64,000 nt of DNA, from positions 124,001 through 188,000 of the forward strand of contig WEDG01000769.1 in NCBI GenBank assembly GCA_017591395.1, in the 5' to 3' direction. Below are positions 22,800 to 52,000 of this stretch, piece after piece. Within the stretch, counting starts at the first letter, position 1; each line of letters opens with the position of its first letter. The stretch is from Schistocephalus solidus (lineage: Eukaryota > Platyhelminthes > Cestoda > Diphyllobothriidea > Diphyllobothriidae). A model generated the notes under the pieces. The model was given only the letters and a program-made list of their open reading frames with translations, was not told the origin of the DNA and made no database searches. Made by a program: the position numbers and the translations under genes.

Positions 22800-24530
22800 C
22801 CATCCTGAATTTGGCGCACCATCTGTGTGATGTATTCGGACATCCGAGTATCTTCATAGGTATCCACAGTCCTTCGTGATTCACAGTGCGGATGGTCTTT
22901 GTTAAATCAACAAATGTTGATGAACAGTTTCGGAAAATCCTCCTGCAGATGCCAATCGGCGAAGATAGTGTTTTTTAATCCACGGTTTCAGGAGGATTCC
23001 TTGCCCCAGTTGGGTGTTAAGGCGATTGAGGAGGACACGAATGAAAATTTTCTCTTTAATATTGGGGAGGGAAAAGCCCCTGTAATTATCACAGAGGTGC
23101 CGATTCCCTTTCGCAGGTAGATTTGGACGATGGCCGCGTGCTTGAATTCTTGAGGGATGTGTTCTCGTCAGTATATTTCCTGGAAGAGTGGACTTAAATC
23201 CTCCATCAGTCAAGGGCCACAGTACTTGTCGATTTCTGTTGGATTTACGTCACCTCTGGATGCTCTTCCGTTGGAAATCTGGCGTAAACTTCTATTGGAT
23301 TTGCTAGCGAGTGCGAGCAGTCAATTTGGGCCTTTAGTCTCAATTCTGAGGGCTCTCGATGATAGCACCAGGGATTGTAGATAGCCGGCTGAGGAGGCTT
23401 CGGAAGTACTCGGCGCAAAAATTACAGAAACTGCGATTTCTCAGTGAGGACGTTTGTTCCGCGCTTTATTTTGTGGGGGGGGGGGGGGCGTGTGACGAAG
23501 ACCAGAATGGTTGAAGCAAAGGAGATTCTTATGTCTTTGTGGTCTGTGTAGCATTGAAGTTCTTCATCCTTGATATCCACTCAAACATTTCGCTTCTTCC
23601 AATTTCGGTAATGCGACAGGTGTTGCCAGCATATGATGACTGCTTTGCTTACGGCGGTCAGGAGGTTGAACTGGGGTGTGCGAAGACTGCTCTGCTCGAA
23701 CAAAAGACTGCCGATAACTTCGTCGTTGTCAAGCACATTCAACAGAACGCTATGAAGCTTGTCTGCTAGTCGCCTGCGTGGTTGCATTTGCACTTTTATC
23801 TTGAAGATGAAAAGGCGGGGGTCCATCCAGCCGTCAACATCGCAAATCGCTTTTGTCACTTACCCATCGCGCCTGTCTCGCATCTGCCCACACTGCCTTT
23901 TCCCGTGTCAAAATGCCAAAGTTGACTATCAGGAGGATATTTTATCGCGCAGGTATACAGAAGAAGAAGAAGACAACGAGGAGAAGAATGTCCTTTTTGT
24001 TATAGTGCTGACTCCGTGAGGGCTGGGCATTACCTTCCAGGCAGCGTAGTCTCTGCCGCCGCAAGAATTAAAGTCAGCATAGATAACCAGGCTGCCTGTT
24101 ATCGGGCGAGTAAGTCTTCGTAGAACTTGCTCTTTAAGTAATAGTGGCCTCGTTTTTGCAGGGAGGGCGTAGGCACTGATGAGGCTAGTAGATTCGGTTT
24201 ACTTTAGGGGCAGTAGCAGGTTTACGAGGCAGTCGTTTATTCACTGCGGCAGCCAGGATATTCGTACCATAATGCCATTCCAGATGACATAGGCGACACC
24301 AGCAAGACGTCACGATTCCTTTCGTCCGCCGTTCCACAAGAAGACCTAGTCAACACACAGATCCTCCAGATGATCCTGCTCGGAAAATTGGGCCTAACTG
24401 AGAGCTGCTATTCCCCCGTAGAGCTTGCTATTTCTAGAGTGAACAGGGCTGTCCTCTTACCTGTGGGTTGCTTGCGGGTTATCTAAGAGGAACAACGTTC
24501 AGGGCTGCTATATTGACTTTTCTCAATCTG
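22800..24530 (-). mobile_element. LINE-2 remnant, RTE-like, endonuclease plus start of RT
   Basis: On the minus strand, 'LVIYADFNSCGGRDYAAW' (about 24,040-24,100) matches the D-F-N core of an apurinic-type endonuclease. 'LFIFKIKVQMQPRRR' (about 23,770-23,830) and 'CDNYRGFSLPNIKEKIF' (about 23,030-23,090) match the linker and first RT block of flatworm RTE-like LINEs. All frames are broken by stops and shifts. The copy ends near 22,900, before the catalytic block. This is a decayed copy with no coding potential. Confidence 0.8.
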
Positions 24531-24539
24531 GTCAGTATG

Positions 24540-26340
24540 GTTAATCTCGGTAAGTATTTCGATTAGTATCCCGCATAAACACAAGATATTTCTGTCATGC
24601 CAGGCCATCAGCTTTTGAATTCACGTCTTTTGATGCTTGCAAAAATACAAATACTCATATAGTATGATTTTAACCAGGTGTTTTCAACGGCTTTAAAAAT
24701 GCAAAATATTTAATGCAAGGAAGGCATATTTTTTCGCTCAAAGCGCCATCTTTCCTTTTGAGCAGTCTGTAATCCGAATTCTGCTCAAATATCATAATAT
24801 ATGACCATTTATCGATCTTCGTTATAAAATATACAATGAAGTCAATATCTGTTGCACTTTTAAGAGACTATTTAATGCCTTTGAGCAAAGCAGGATTTTA
24901 CTAAAACACGAACTGTTCTGTTTGTAGTTTGTAAGCCCTAAATGCAAGTGAAACGGCAGATATGATGTGAAGTTATTCGTGAATTGAGAACTTAAAAAAA
25001 ACTGCAAGATACCATTCTTCTGGCAAAAAGTAAAGAAGACAAAATTCCTTGCGAAATGATATTATGGACATGCTTTTTATAAAATATTTTTGAATTCTCG
25101 GTAAAAATGCAATAAGCGAACCTACTGAGGAAACAAAAGCAGGTCTGTCCGCAACACGGGACCGGTGGTGATAGGGGATTTATGGTGTTGCCGACGCGTG
25201 ATACCAACTAAAGAAGTCCCGAAGGCGAAACAAACGTGTTATAGCTGATTCAGAGTCTCGAGTTGCGGTAATTGGGTGAAAAGAGAGAACTGGCTTAGAC
25301 GGCAGCAACATAAACCCAGCCACGGAAATGAGTCGAACCGAAGTTAAACACACCTACTTCTACAACATAAGTAGATAGGTATAAGTATTATTCCCAGTGA
25401 GACCGTACGCACCTTTTCAGTGTCAGTGGAAGAGTTTTTCATAGGAAGAATTATGTACCGTAAATTTAAGTGTTAGAAATTGCCAAAGATGGGAGAATGA
25501 ACAGGCCACAAAAGAGGCAAATGCGATTCAGAATATAAACGCCACAATCGCGAATGTTTAAAGGTTACTGCTGCCGTGTTACCAACTGCTCACTACTAGG
25601 GTCACGGTAAGGCAGTAGGACTGCTAATGCATCACATGTTTTCCGAGACTGGCATCATTAATTCTACGAACCAATCTTGTTGAGATTGACAGAAAATTTC
25701 AGTAAGAAGAAAATATATATTTAAAAATCAAACGACTCTCAACAGCCGGTAGGAAAGTTCATGTGTCTCCAGACTCTTGGGGATGCCTTCAAGGACAAGG
25801 GTAGATGGAGAAAATGTTACTCGCTAAGCGACTGACCGTAAAGAGAACAGCACCGTTCACTCTATATAATGTCTCTTAAGAGGTTCCGAGGCGCCTGAGT
25901 AGAGAAATCGACGTTCCCTTGTGGCGTTGTTTTTGTATCCTCTGTAGGAGAGACTCCACAACAACGTCGCCAAAGAAAAGTCGTTTCGGCATGCCTCTGT
26001 TTCAGCATCCTCGCGGTTTGGCCGCTCCACCGAATTCACATCTGCTCTGTAATTGCAAGGGTTCCGAGCATGCCAGCCTTTTAGAGGACCTACAGAATGC
26101 TTGAGCTAACTTTGAATGGTTATTTCAGCATATACTTAGCGTTTTTATTTTTGTTTTGTGGAATTTATTTGAGAAGCAAAAGCCACTAACTAAAGGAGAA
26201 TGAATTTGAAGTCTGTTTTTAGTGAGGGAAACCAGGCAGGATGATGCACCTGTTCACCACTCGAAGGAGATAATTTTGCTTTTGCTTCGCCTGCGGGCTG
26301 CGAAGCAGTTTCAATCATATAAATAGTAGAGAAAATGTAA
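24540..26340. other. Intergenic, nothing recognised
   Basis: AT-rich between about 24,600 and 25,100. No exon of SVIL or PKN and no repeat shared with other parts of the window was recognised. The missing SVIL headpiece exon could be here or to the right but was not found. Confidence 0.45.
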
Positions 26341-26352
26341 TTCAAAGGTGGT

Positions 26353-26946
26353 AAATCAGAAGAAGAAGGAGCGCTCACCGGGAGAGGTATAGTGTTTGTC
26401 TGATTTTTCGAGTAAGTGTTTCATATACCCATTTTCAGAGACTGGAGAGTCACGTTCGCAGCTCCCATTATATGTCACTGTTTACAGTGTTGCTAGCCTG
26501 TCAATACTAGCTGTGTGCTGCGTCCCATTTATGTTGCCACTGCCGTCACCCCCCCCCCCCTCCCCCCCACCGATTGCCTGTTCTGCTGCGTCGGCTTGCG
26601 TCAGAAACAACGTCTCACTAGGGCTTATTTCACCCTGGCCGGCGTCACCCCTGTTGAGTCCCTGTAGTGTCGCATTGACCGGCGTCTTACTGTGGCGTGT
26701 TTCACCCCCATCCTGGTTGCGACGCGGCACACCAGGCGATCTGCTGGGGTGATTGTAGCTGCGACACAAGCGGCCCGCAGCGCACAGCCAGTGTTGACAG
26801 GCCAGGAGCAATGCGAACAGTGGCATATAATGGGAAGTGCGAGCATGACTCTCCAGTCTCTGAAGATGGGTGGACGAAACAACTACTCGAAACGTCAGAC
26901 AACCAATAGACCCCTCCCGGTGAACGCTCCTTCTTCGACTGATTTT
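26353..26946. repeat. Large inverted repeat, about 240-bp arms
   Basis: The left arm (26,353 to about 26,605) and right arm (about 26,705 to 26,946) are reverse complements with scattered mismatches. For example, 'GAGACTGGAGAGTCACG' on the left pairs with its reversed copy at about 26,845-26,870, and both ends share GAAGAAGGAGCG-TCACCGGGAG. The arms flank about 100 bp of spacer; the left arm holds a poly-C run. No protein-coding function is assigned. It is probably a foldback-type element or two copies of one repeat inserted head to head. Confidence 0.8.
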
Positions 26947-27727
26947 CAATCTTGCTTACAGCTCAGAACTCCATACTTCGCATTAGTCAAAATAACTTGA
27001 GATAAGCCCAGAAAACCCTGTTTGATGCTAGAAAAACTGGAATTTGGGCAAAATACTTTCAGGGACCAGTCCATCATAGACTACTTGTTTGTTTCTAGCT
27101 GAACTTGAATTACAGGAGCTTTACACAAAAAAAGGACGATCAACAGAGTACTAGTAATTAGGATTTGCTAATATTTTTAATTAATTTCTCGTTGTATTAT
27201 CCCTTTGTTCCGTGCTGTTAGTTGAAATAGGCTTTAATGATTGACCTGCCATAAATTCGTTTTCTGATTTAATGGCTCCGATAAAATAAATTATTTCCCA
27301 ACTAACAAAGCATAATTAACGAATCAAACTCCACCTTTTTGTAGAACGGTCATTTTTTAACGCAGTAAATGTTTCGTGGGTGCAAGGTTTTTTGGGCGGA
27401 GTTCATGATCTTTCCTCTTTTAGGTCACGAAATGTAGGCGGATCCCTTGGAAACAGATGAGGGGGAAGTACTTGCAGATGTCACGACGATTGCATCGGAA
27501 GTTATAGCAGCCTGAAGGCATTAGTGACTGACTCTGGATACGATTCCATCAAATGCAGCGCGCTCTAATGGTGCATGTTCCGAGTCTCAACTCATGGCCA
27601 CAAGAGCCATTGGTAGGAATTGTGGTTTTAGGGTATTTTCTGCTGTTGATCGACAAGCGATATCTACTTTTTTGTTTTTTTTATAGATGGTCAGAGATTT
27701 TCACATCCTAAGACGAAAAGTCTAAGG

Positions 27728-28317
27728 GGCAAGAAGATAAGATGGAACCCAAAGGATAGGCGAATGAGTAATATGGCACAAATGATCATAGAATTTTTAG
27801 GGATGGTTTAAATGAGGAAAAGGAGAGCGCCAACCTGATCCTCACTCTACCCATTGTTCTTGTTAGGGTAAGCATTTGTTGACGGGTTAGTAGAGTCGCA
27901 CAATAGGTTGTTGACCTGACAAGTATGCGAACTGCGAGCTCCGGTGGCTTAACCTCAAACCGACCAATATATGCGATATCAGTCCTTTATGACCTGACTC
28001 AGTTTAATCCGGCCCTTTGAAGGGATTAAAAATGAGGCCAGCCCTGTGGGGTGCTTTTATAATCAAAGTGAAACGGATGAGTTTGAAACTACCAAGGCGT
28101 CCTAATAGTCACCGCTTGGAAAGTTGTAATTTGACCCCATACTTCGGTGCTCCAACCGCAAACGATATATTTTATGACCTTCTTCCCCGCCAACGAATAC
28201 TTATTCTAAAGAACTCAAAGGCTGGAGTTAGGATTACGTTAGAATGTAGTACGGTCGCATATTATACACTGACCTATCCTTTGTGCTCTGAGTTGGGTCG
28301 CATATTTCGCCCTTGCC
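27728..28317 (-). mobile_element. MITE-D copy 2
   Basis: This is the same element in the opposite orientation, 590 bp, with terminal GGCAAGAAGATA and (reversed) GGCAAGGGCGAAATATGCGA. The inner segment starts at 27,851 (CCATTGTTCTTGTTAGGG). The middle matches copies 1 and 3 in the stretch 'ATCAAAGTGAAACGG'. Its right end abuts LINE RT sequence. Confidence 0.75.
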
Positions 28318-28445
28318 GGCCCAGGTTCAAATGTCTGTATGCGTCTGCAGTGGCGTTGATCGTGCAGTCGCCTGCAAACAGTAATTCAGGTATCCTGTTT
28401 TGGAGCTTTTGATAGAATCGAGCATTCCTCGAATGCTGGGGGAAG
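28318..28445 (-). mobile_element. LINE fragment with RT catalytic block
   Basis: The minus strand reads 'RIPELLFAGDCTINATADA', the FADDC block of an RTE-like reverse transcriptase with the first catalytic Asp replaced by Gly. The LINE similarity stops where the inverted-repeat element at 27,728-28,317 begins, so that element probably inserted into this LINE. Sequence to about 28,720 may belong to it but shows no recognisable motif. Confidence 0.6.
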
Positions 28446-28729
28446 GCGAGGTGGCCTCTTCACCTGTCTTGACCTATTCCTAGCAGTTGTGGGAGAGGTG
28501 ATACCAGGGTGTTGGTGGAAACCAGTGGCGTCCCGGGAAGACATTTTGCTTGAGTTGATTGAGAAGGTGGAAGATTTTATCCATGGTATTAAGTTTGGAG
28601 GTGAACTAAGCGTTTATGTAAATTATTCAGATCCCTTGTCATATGCAGATATAGACGATGGTGGTGCGTTTGACGGCGGGGGTGATTCGTCTCCGTGTTT
28701 ACCTTTCTTGAGGCTCTAAAAGTTGGCGT

Positions 28730-30190
28730 GCAGCGTATTTGTAGACTTCGGACGGAAAGCAAGTCAGTGACCCAGGCAAGTACAGGACCATTTTGATCGG
28801 CTCTTGTAAAGTTTGGTCTAGAATTACCTCCCCGCAGTCTGAATCTGGAGTGTTCGAGGATTTAGCAAGCGAAAAAGTTCCAGTGAGTCACTGGCCACGG
28901 ACTCGTATAACTTCTGCCTTTCATCTACGTGTGTATATTTGCTGGCTCATATAGTTAGTTTGCATCTCCCGAAGTCTCGGTTGCAGCTACCATCTGCAAC
29001 CTACTAAGTCTAAGAAGCATCTACGGGAGAAAATTCCAGATCAGTCGGCTTGAGTTTCAGCCACCAGAAACCGGCATAACAAGGCATCCCAGTGTGAAAA
29101 CCAGTGGGGTTATACCACTCAAGACAAACAGTGAAACAGGGAGGTTTACTGAAGCTTTGGCAGTCTGCTGCCGGGATCGCCAGCGTGACCCTTTGCTCAT
29201 AATTTTATGTCCTCTTCCCTCTCGCTGCCAATGGGCTGCTGAGCCTGCATGAGACTTTGCGTTCGCGTGACGGCAGCTCGAAACTGGTATGCGCTGCGCC
29301 CTTCGCTGATTGGCTGCAGGCTACAAAACACACACGTCCGACGCCGGGACAACTTGAATGGCTTGTAGCCACGCCTGCAGAGATTTCTTGATGCAACTAC
29401 GTGCTGAGCTGACGGTACGCTCTTCTGCCTCAGTAAAACCTTTTCCAATAACTCAATCTTCGCTGATTTGTGATTTGAGAACCTTCGACAATTGGTGACA
29501 CCTTACGAACGGTATTCTTCCTTCTACCCAGTCTGTGATAGAGTGAAGTATTGATAATGGACAACTGAGCACCAGAATTTCAGCGTATTCTGGTGCCTGG
29601 CTCTGGCTCACTTTCGGCATCGCAACTTACCCAGATGACCGAACGACTGATGAATATGTATGGCTTTGCCAAGCGGCCACTTGTCACACTCAATTTCCTA
29701 AATGTCCCCTGCGCCTCATCCCTCGCAAGCAAAGTTTGATATTCCGAAGTTTACCTATGTGGTAGATTCGTTTAAAAGCAGACAGTCTCATCTTCGTCAC
29801 TGAACCCGCCGGAGTATCTGCCCGGTATGTCCAGCCTACCTCATCTCATCCAACCTTAGTCGCCACCTGCTGACATAACACCACCTTTTGTGCGTTTCTC
29901 GTTCACCCAGTTTAATTAATCTTCCTCCGGTAGGATGTTTTAAACCAAACTCTGGTCTAGGAAGAGAGAATTTTTGGTGGCCCGACTCCGGGTGCCTGTT
30001 GCAACCCTGCCCCTCTCGCGTGTACTTGCACGTCCACGCCAGTGGCAGTCTGGTTCTTGGCCAATCACAGCCGTCCAAACCGGCCAATCAACTTCAAGGC
30101 CAACCCAGGGGTGCTCTCGACCTTGAGGCCCTGTGACGCATGCCCACTCCGACTCGGGACGTTGCTATCGGCATCGGACGTGCCCTCGGC
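28730..30190. other. Intergenic, nothing recognised
   Basis: Several medium open frames on both strands; none carries a recognisable domain, and they lack splice-site support. Confidence 0.45.
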
Positions 30191-30194
30191 CGGC

Positions 30195-30615
30195 AGACGA
30201 CTTGTTTTTCCAATCCTTATGTACAGAATACGACAGTTCGACCGTCGTTGTCCGACGATGTCCACCGTATGCTCCATGGAAAAGTGGAGCAGGGACGGTG
30301 ACTTGCGCGTGATTTAGTTTAAAGTGAAGTAGACTTGCGCTGCATCTACCGCACTCTATCCTCCTCCCCCACCTGAGCCCTTTGTCAAGACAGAGTCAAG
30401 AAGACCGGAGGCGGGAGAGGACGCAGGTGGCTGGCGTGGGTGGGTCCCCTAAGTCCTAGCCGCCCCTAGGCGTGCCACCACACCTCCCATGTTCGGCAAT
30501 TGCTAGCGGAGCAAAACCCGAATAACACATTCCGTGCCCTGATGTGGCCCCCGTGTTGGTCCAACGCATCTACCACGTGGCCCGTTTAGGGGGGCAATGT
30601 ATAGAATACAATACC
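30195..30615 (+). repeat. REP-C composite repeat copy
   Basis: It has 'GACAGTTCGACCGTCG', 'GATGTCCACCGTATGCTCC', 'GGGACGGTGACTTGCGCG' and 'CTACCACGTGGCCCG', a well-preserved first module. Confidence 0.75.
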
Positions 30616-30619
30616 CTGT

Positions 30620-33070
30620 CAACGGGCATCCAACTTTTAGATCCTTCTATTCGGGGATGGACCTAAAGGTCGGAGAGTCAATAATCTCTCCATGACTTAA
30701 GTTACCGCCACAAAGCGACCGACAGGCATGTAGGAGACAGATGGAGACGGACAAGGCATCTGGAGACGCAAATTTCATCTAATTCACGCATGTGAGCACA
30801 CATCCAAACACCGCCACTGTGTTGAAAAATAAACAGTAGGGGGGGAAACAGATAAACCAGAAGAAAAACGATCGGAGGCGGTATTCTGTTAAGACAGCCA
30901 CAGGAAACACGTTCTGCGCTTGCTGAAGTGGATACGATTAGTGAAAACTATAAATATCTGTCTCTATCTCTCAGGAAAAAAAAAAACAATGGTGCAAAAG
31001 CTAAATAGTGAGCAAGGCAGTTGTTTGACAAGTAAGGAAGGCTTCAAATCGCAAAAAAAGAGAATGCATATAGGCCAAGAAAAGAGGATTTGGAGGGAAC
31101 ATCTGAAAAAACCCGGGGACATCGCCGCCAAGTGGGGGAGAGGGGGATAATATCACAGGTCATCGGCAGGTGGCTGTCGGGGTGAATAAGAGAGTGGTGG
31201 GAGGGGGAATGGGACTGGTTCCTGATCTCCTTAGTATCTAACGTGGAGACGAGGCGGGAGATGAATCAGGTAAAGTCCGTTGAAGAGGTGATATGGCAAG
31301 CTGGGTGTATGGCAAGGATAATGATAATATCAACTGTCTAAAAGAGATCCAGAGCTCGTTTCAGGTTTCGTTTCCTCCACAGTGGCAGTTGGGAGAACTC
31401 AGCTCTGGTCATCCGAAATGCACGCTAAAGGAGGCCACAGAAGGACAATACAGTGAGTTTACTGTTGGCAATTTATTCGGAGATGATATTCTGAGTGAGG
31501 GGTCATAAAGAGCTGTCAATATGGATGGAAAAAAGTTACAATTTAAAACTCCTGTCATTGCAAGTGAAACGCCTCGAACTAACAGGACTATCCAAGTGGA
31601 TAAGTGCCACTCATTCACCATCCAATTAAGAACTAGGGGCCAGTGAAAGGCTTGAATAAACATCAGTTTGAAGCTCTACTCAGTGCAAACGGAGGCGGCC
31701 AACTGCTGGATAATTGCCCCTCACCTACACGTTACGCTTTGTCCGCATCCACGTGGACACAACTTATCAGGTAGACGATACGAATGATTCATCCGGTCAA
31801 TTCAAAAGATCGATCAAGATCTCAATATAACAGAAATTTAATTTACAGAAATAGGTACCAAAGAGACTTGGTACGTCAGGTGTTAAAAGAAAAAGACAAG
31901 GAACTAGATTGTTCTGACCAGGTACCCAAACCAAAAACTGGCGAACTCGTCCGTAGACTAAGAACGTGACCAAACTCGTCGAAGGACCCCCGAGGAAACA
32001 CCAAATAAATGCGGCGAAAGAACAGACGACCATAATGCGTTCCCGATTTGTACACCATGAGGATGCCGTTGGCTATTTGAATAAAATTGAGTCGTCTGCG
32101 AGATCCCATGCGACACCTGCAATACCGTCTACAGTAGTCACACAGGAAAATCGACGTCTACACGCCTGCACTAACATTAATCAGCCGGAAAAAGACGAGA
32201 TCACGCCTAAAAATGCCACGCATACATCGGAAATTGGGCACAAATTTGCCTCAAAGCAAACTCGCATTATTGGTTTTTGTCCACCTAATTAATACTGAGA
32301 ATTTTTGCAGGCCATACAGCCCGATGACTCGCGCATTAATCGACACATCAAGTTGGACGCCATGTGACATAATCTCAAAGAAAAACGAAGAAGATGACAG
32401 CCAATCAAAACGAGGTTTCCGCATACAGCGATGACTTATTGGCAGCACTGATTAGTCAATATCGAATTTTTCCAGCCCATTTGCCACACGTCTAAAAAAT
32501 ACGAAGACCTGGAGAACCAGCATCAAAAATTTACAAAAAAGTTTGTTGACTTGCTCCAAGAACTTATTTCCTTCCAATTATACTCTCTGAGATGTACATT
32601 TTTCAAATCATACGTAGGTAAAGGCGCGTGCAGGCATCAACCACACACCCTCCTATACCCTGTGTTATACAGATCAACATGACTGGGTGGGGCCGACCAG
32701 CAGGTATTGTTAAGCACGATGATCCATGGATATCCAAAAAATAACCAAATGTCCATGGAACCGAAGTGCATTGTAAGCGAGAAAAGGACGGTTCTTGGCA
32801 TTTAAGGGCATTTCAGCATGAGAGGTCGATATCAAATCTCATCAGCGCTTACTAATGGACCCACTTAGACTGTAAATTATATGTACTCCAGGGAAGTATA
32901 ACAGGTGGAGATGATGAGGGCTTGGTAAAAGCTGCAGAGATGGCGTTCGAGACTCTCCTTCAGGCCTGCTAGCGGTTGGGTACTTGCCAAAAAAACTACA
33001 AGGAGCGAGCATATCGGTTATATTGGAGCGCTAGAACTGTGAGCGGTGAATCAGATAATAAGAAAAACAA
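30620..33070. other. SVIL 3' region, nothing recognised
   Basis: Plus-strand open frames at 31,784-31,969 and 31,966-32,292 are Lys/Glu-rich but match nothing I know and show no start context or splice sites. The SVIL 3' end may lie here. Confidence 0.4.
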
Positions 33071-33082
33071 AACGGTACTCAC

Positions 33083-48667
<15,585 letters not shown>

Positions 48668-48804
48668 CTGTGTATAGAGCCTCCGCGGAGTAGGGTTCCA
48701 GAATGACTGAGGTCTCTTTCATCGGCTTTAAGGTCAGCATGTAAAAACAATGGGTTAGTAGAAGATCTAGAGAAATAGTGCAGTCGATATATTTCGCGTA
48801 GAAA

Positions 48805-48905
48805 GCAGATTAATAGAGGACTTTGGCAGCTTTGAATGATTAATTCGACCAATTGTGAAAAATTCGCGGTCTCGGTGGGATTAAAACCTACGCCAACAAG
48901 GAAAG
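48805..48905 (-). repeat. SINE-B partial copy
   Basis: The T-arm/B-box side and the tail of SINE-B are recognisable ('CTCGGTGGGATTAAAACC' followed by 'GCCAACAAGGAAAGGCAG'). The A box is missing. It lies about 140 nt upstream of the SVIL exon at 48,667. Confidence 0.65.
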
Positions 48906-49014
48906 GCAGATTCCCTGCTATTTTTCAGCCGGCATGAATCAACATATCCCGATACGAGGACGGAAATTGGCATTTCTGTTTTGCTGCAGGCTCCGGGTTT
49001 TTAGGGCTTAATTA

Positions 49015-52000
49015 TGACACGTAAATCAGAAACGGCCATTACAGTGTCCCTAATCTTTGCTCCATATCATTTGGCAAATATAGTTAATACGATTTTAAAT
49101 AGTCACCTTAGCCAGCTGGCGGAAGTGCTGCATTTTTACAAATTAATATTGCAATCGCTCGGGCTTCTTATCGATGAAGGACGACGAACGATGAAGATTA
49201 GATGCTTCCAATGTGGGTAGCCATGTAGTACCACTTCAGCACTACTAACACGCCTCTGCAAGATGATCCCTGTATCAGTATAAATAAGCAGGCAGTAGAC
49301 AAGAGGTATTTGCTCTGCATTAAAATAGGGAACGGACAAATTAATTTGAAGATTTCAAAATAAGGCGTCAGCCTCTTTAAAACTGTATGTAAGAATAAAG
49401 GCTAGCGGTCACCTTTTATCTATTACCGCTCTCTTTTGTAGGGAAAATTAACTCAACATAAATGTTTCCCTCTCGAATTTCTAAAGCTGGAAATCCGAGG
49501 TTGACCCAGTAACTGCAGCGTATCTACTTTCCACGGCAAGTATCTACTTTCCACGACAAAAGCGTCATTTCCTACTAGTTTTATGGTTCAGCAAAATTTT
49601 ACCAGTTTGGATAAATCCAATGTTTTTTTAGCAGGAATACCTCAAAGAATACAGCTAGAAGTTCAGTCTATCACAAGCGAAACTGTTATTATGCACCACT
49701 TCCTTGAAGAAAGACTGTTTGTGTCAGGCGAAGGCTGTTAAGATTTCCGATTAAAAGGCGTAACTATATTTTCTTGACACTTTCGCTGTGGTAGAGAGCA
49801 ATTTCTAGACTGCATAACGCTCGACAACGTCGGAAATCTCACAAAACCTAGAGACAGACAGGCCATACTTTCCAGAACGATATTTTGCTTTATTTTTCAC
49901 AAGGTGTTTCAGTAATCTGCAATCCCACCAGAGGCTTTTCTTCCTTCAAAAAAACAAATGTTTATGCTCTGTAAAAAACACGTGAAAATTTGAATTACTC
50001 AAGTGACTAGAAGTCGTTCGTCGAAGGTGTGTGTGCTACTTCTGATATTGTTGGCCACTTTTCAAAAAAACCTGCGGACTGCGATCAATAGCACCGTGAG
50101 TAAAAACGCCAAGTATAAAAGCATAAGATGGCTGTCGCATTACTTCAGATTCGCACCGAACCTAAAGTGGAGTTGTGTCTTCGAGAAATGCTACCAGTTG
50201 GTTCATGAGGTCCGAGGGAGATTTCTAAATTCTGCTGCCTTCGTAGGTTGAAAAAGTCAGAAGAAATTAAGTAGTCCACTTGATTCAAAATTCGCCAGAC
50301 TCATCCACAAAATGAATGGCCTGATGACGAGTGTAAACGTCGGATTTGGTGCCTTGCAGTGCGGTACTTGCGGGTGATGCAGGCCAGAGTGGGACTGGAG
50401 GAACGAAGTGTTCACGTTACAAGTGGCGGCTAGAGGCACTTCCTCCTCCCCCGAAAGATCGAAAATCGCAAAAGTATAACGCCGGCAGACCGGCCTAAGT
50501 GGTTGGGAGTTGGTACAAACAGGCAGTGGCTTTTGACACCATCCTCCCTTTAATCGGAATCTTGTCCGTCTTTAAGGGCATGTGCAGTGCGATGGAGGCT
50601 TCCAAATCATGGAAGAAAGCTACCGGGCATTTCGAAATAAAAGGGCTGACGTGAATTTTGTGAGTTGGGTGGAGGCAGCTGTCAAGGGTGGATTAGCAGG
50701 AACAATCAAAGAATCGCAGCAGATGGCGAAAGTCTACGAAATCACCGGCGGCTACCGAAGCTGCACTGGACGCGGCAGTGACGATTTAGACAGGCTAATC
50801 TGCCTGTTTCTCAAAAGTTGGTTAATTTTTGTACGGTAAGTTAATGGGCTGGGGACCAAGTGTCTTGTCAAAAGTGAGAGAGCGGACGGATCACCTGGTC
50901 AACCAATGGGCTCAAGTTCACCCCCAGTCGGCTTGATGCAACCTCGCTGTGCAACTCTCCCTAATTCTATGATTAAATTCACGCGCAGTTCCTCACTGTT
51001 CCCGCCTGGAGGTTGTTCACTTTGGGCTTGACAAACGAAATATCCTCGCATGTACTTGTGACGATACTAATTACTATCGATTCACTCGACGCCTGCAATA
51101 TTGACGCATGAAGGGTGCACTTAAACGAGTATTATTTATTCATTCAACATCTTAAAAATATTAAGTCCCTTCAAAAGCCAGTCCATTGGATTATATGCAC
51201 TTTTCCTAACGGGTTTCCCACTGTTCGAAATATTTTTTGGATTCTTCTGACCTAATCCTGTTAACTGGCCACAGCGATTTTCCTGAACTTCTTCTACTTT
51301 CTGAAAATGCTTCCCATTTAGGGGTTTCTTCCTTCTTGGGAATAATAAAAATCGCAGGAGGCTAGGTCGGGCGAGAAAGAGGGTGAAAAACCGTTTCGTG
51401 AAGTTTTTCTGCCAAAAACTGGTTGATGTTGAATGCTGTGTGGGAAGGCACGCTGAGGCAGCCAGTCCTCCTTCCCATCACCATGATCCAGGTCATTTTA
51501 CGCACGCAATCGCTTCAGCGCTTGCAACTACTAGCGGTGGTTCACGGTGGCATCATGACGAACAAATTCAACGTGAACGACTCCTTTGAATTCGAAAAAA
51601 AAACAAACCATCATGTACTAAAAATTCGACTTCTGGGCTTTGAGGGGCGACCCAAACGGGACTCCTCTTTAAGTTACATTTGGCCATTTCTGAACTTGAC
51701 AAACGACTAGTAAATTCTTGCCTGACTTAGAGATTCCTTCCCATATAAGCTACCCGAAGCACTGAAACAGTTTATGCAACTATTTGTTTAAACAAGGAAC
51801 ATAATTTGATGTTGGCGCATTACTCCGTAAAGTGTTTCATCGTAAAATCACCGAACTTTGGCACTTTGTCCGCTCTGGCGATGGTTTATCATGAACACTA
51901 CAAGACAAACTGGTGTAGTAAACGTACCTATAGCCAGGAGAAGGGAGTGCTGCCAATCACTTGCCTATAAAAAAAATTGGTATCCCCCTCCCCCCTCGCG

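Noticed and set aside
26396..26949. Open frames of 118 and 155 residues on opposite strands
   Set aside because: They are mirror translations of the two arms of the inverted repeat and resemble each other for that reason.
31784..32292. Two overlapping plus-strand frames as a small gene
   Set aside because: There is no recognisable domain, no start context, and no splice or terminator evidence; composition alone is not enough.
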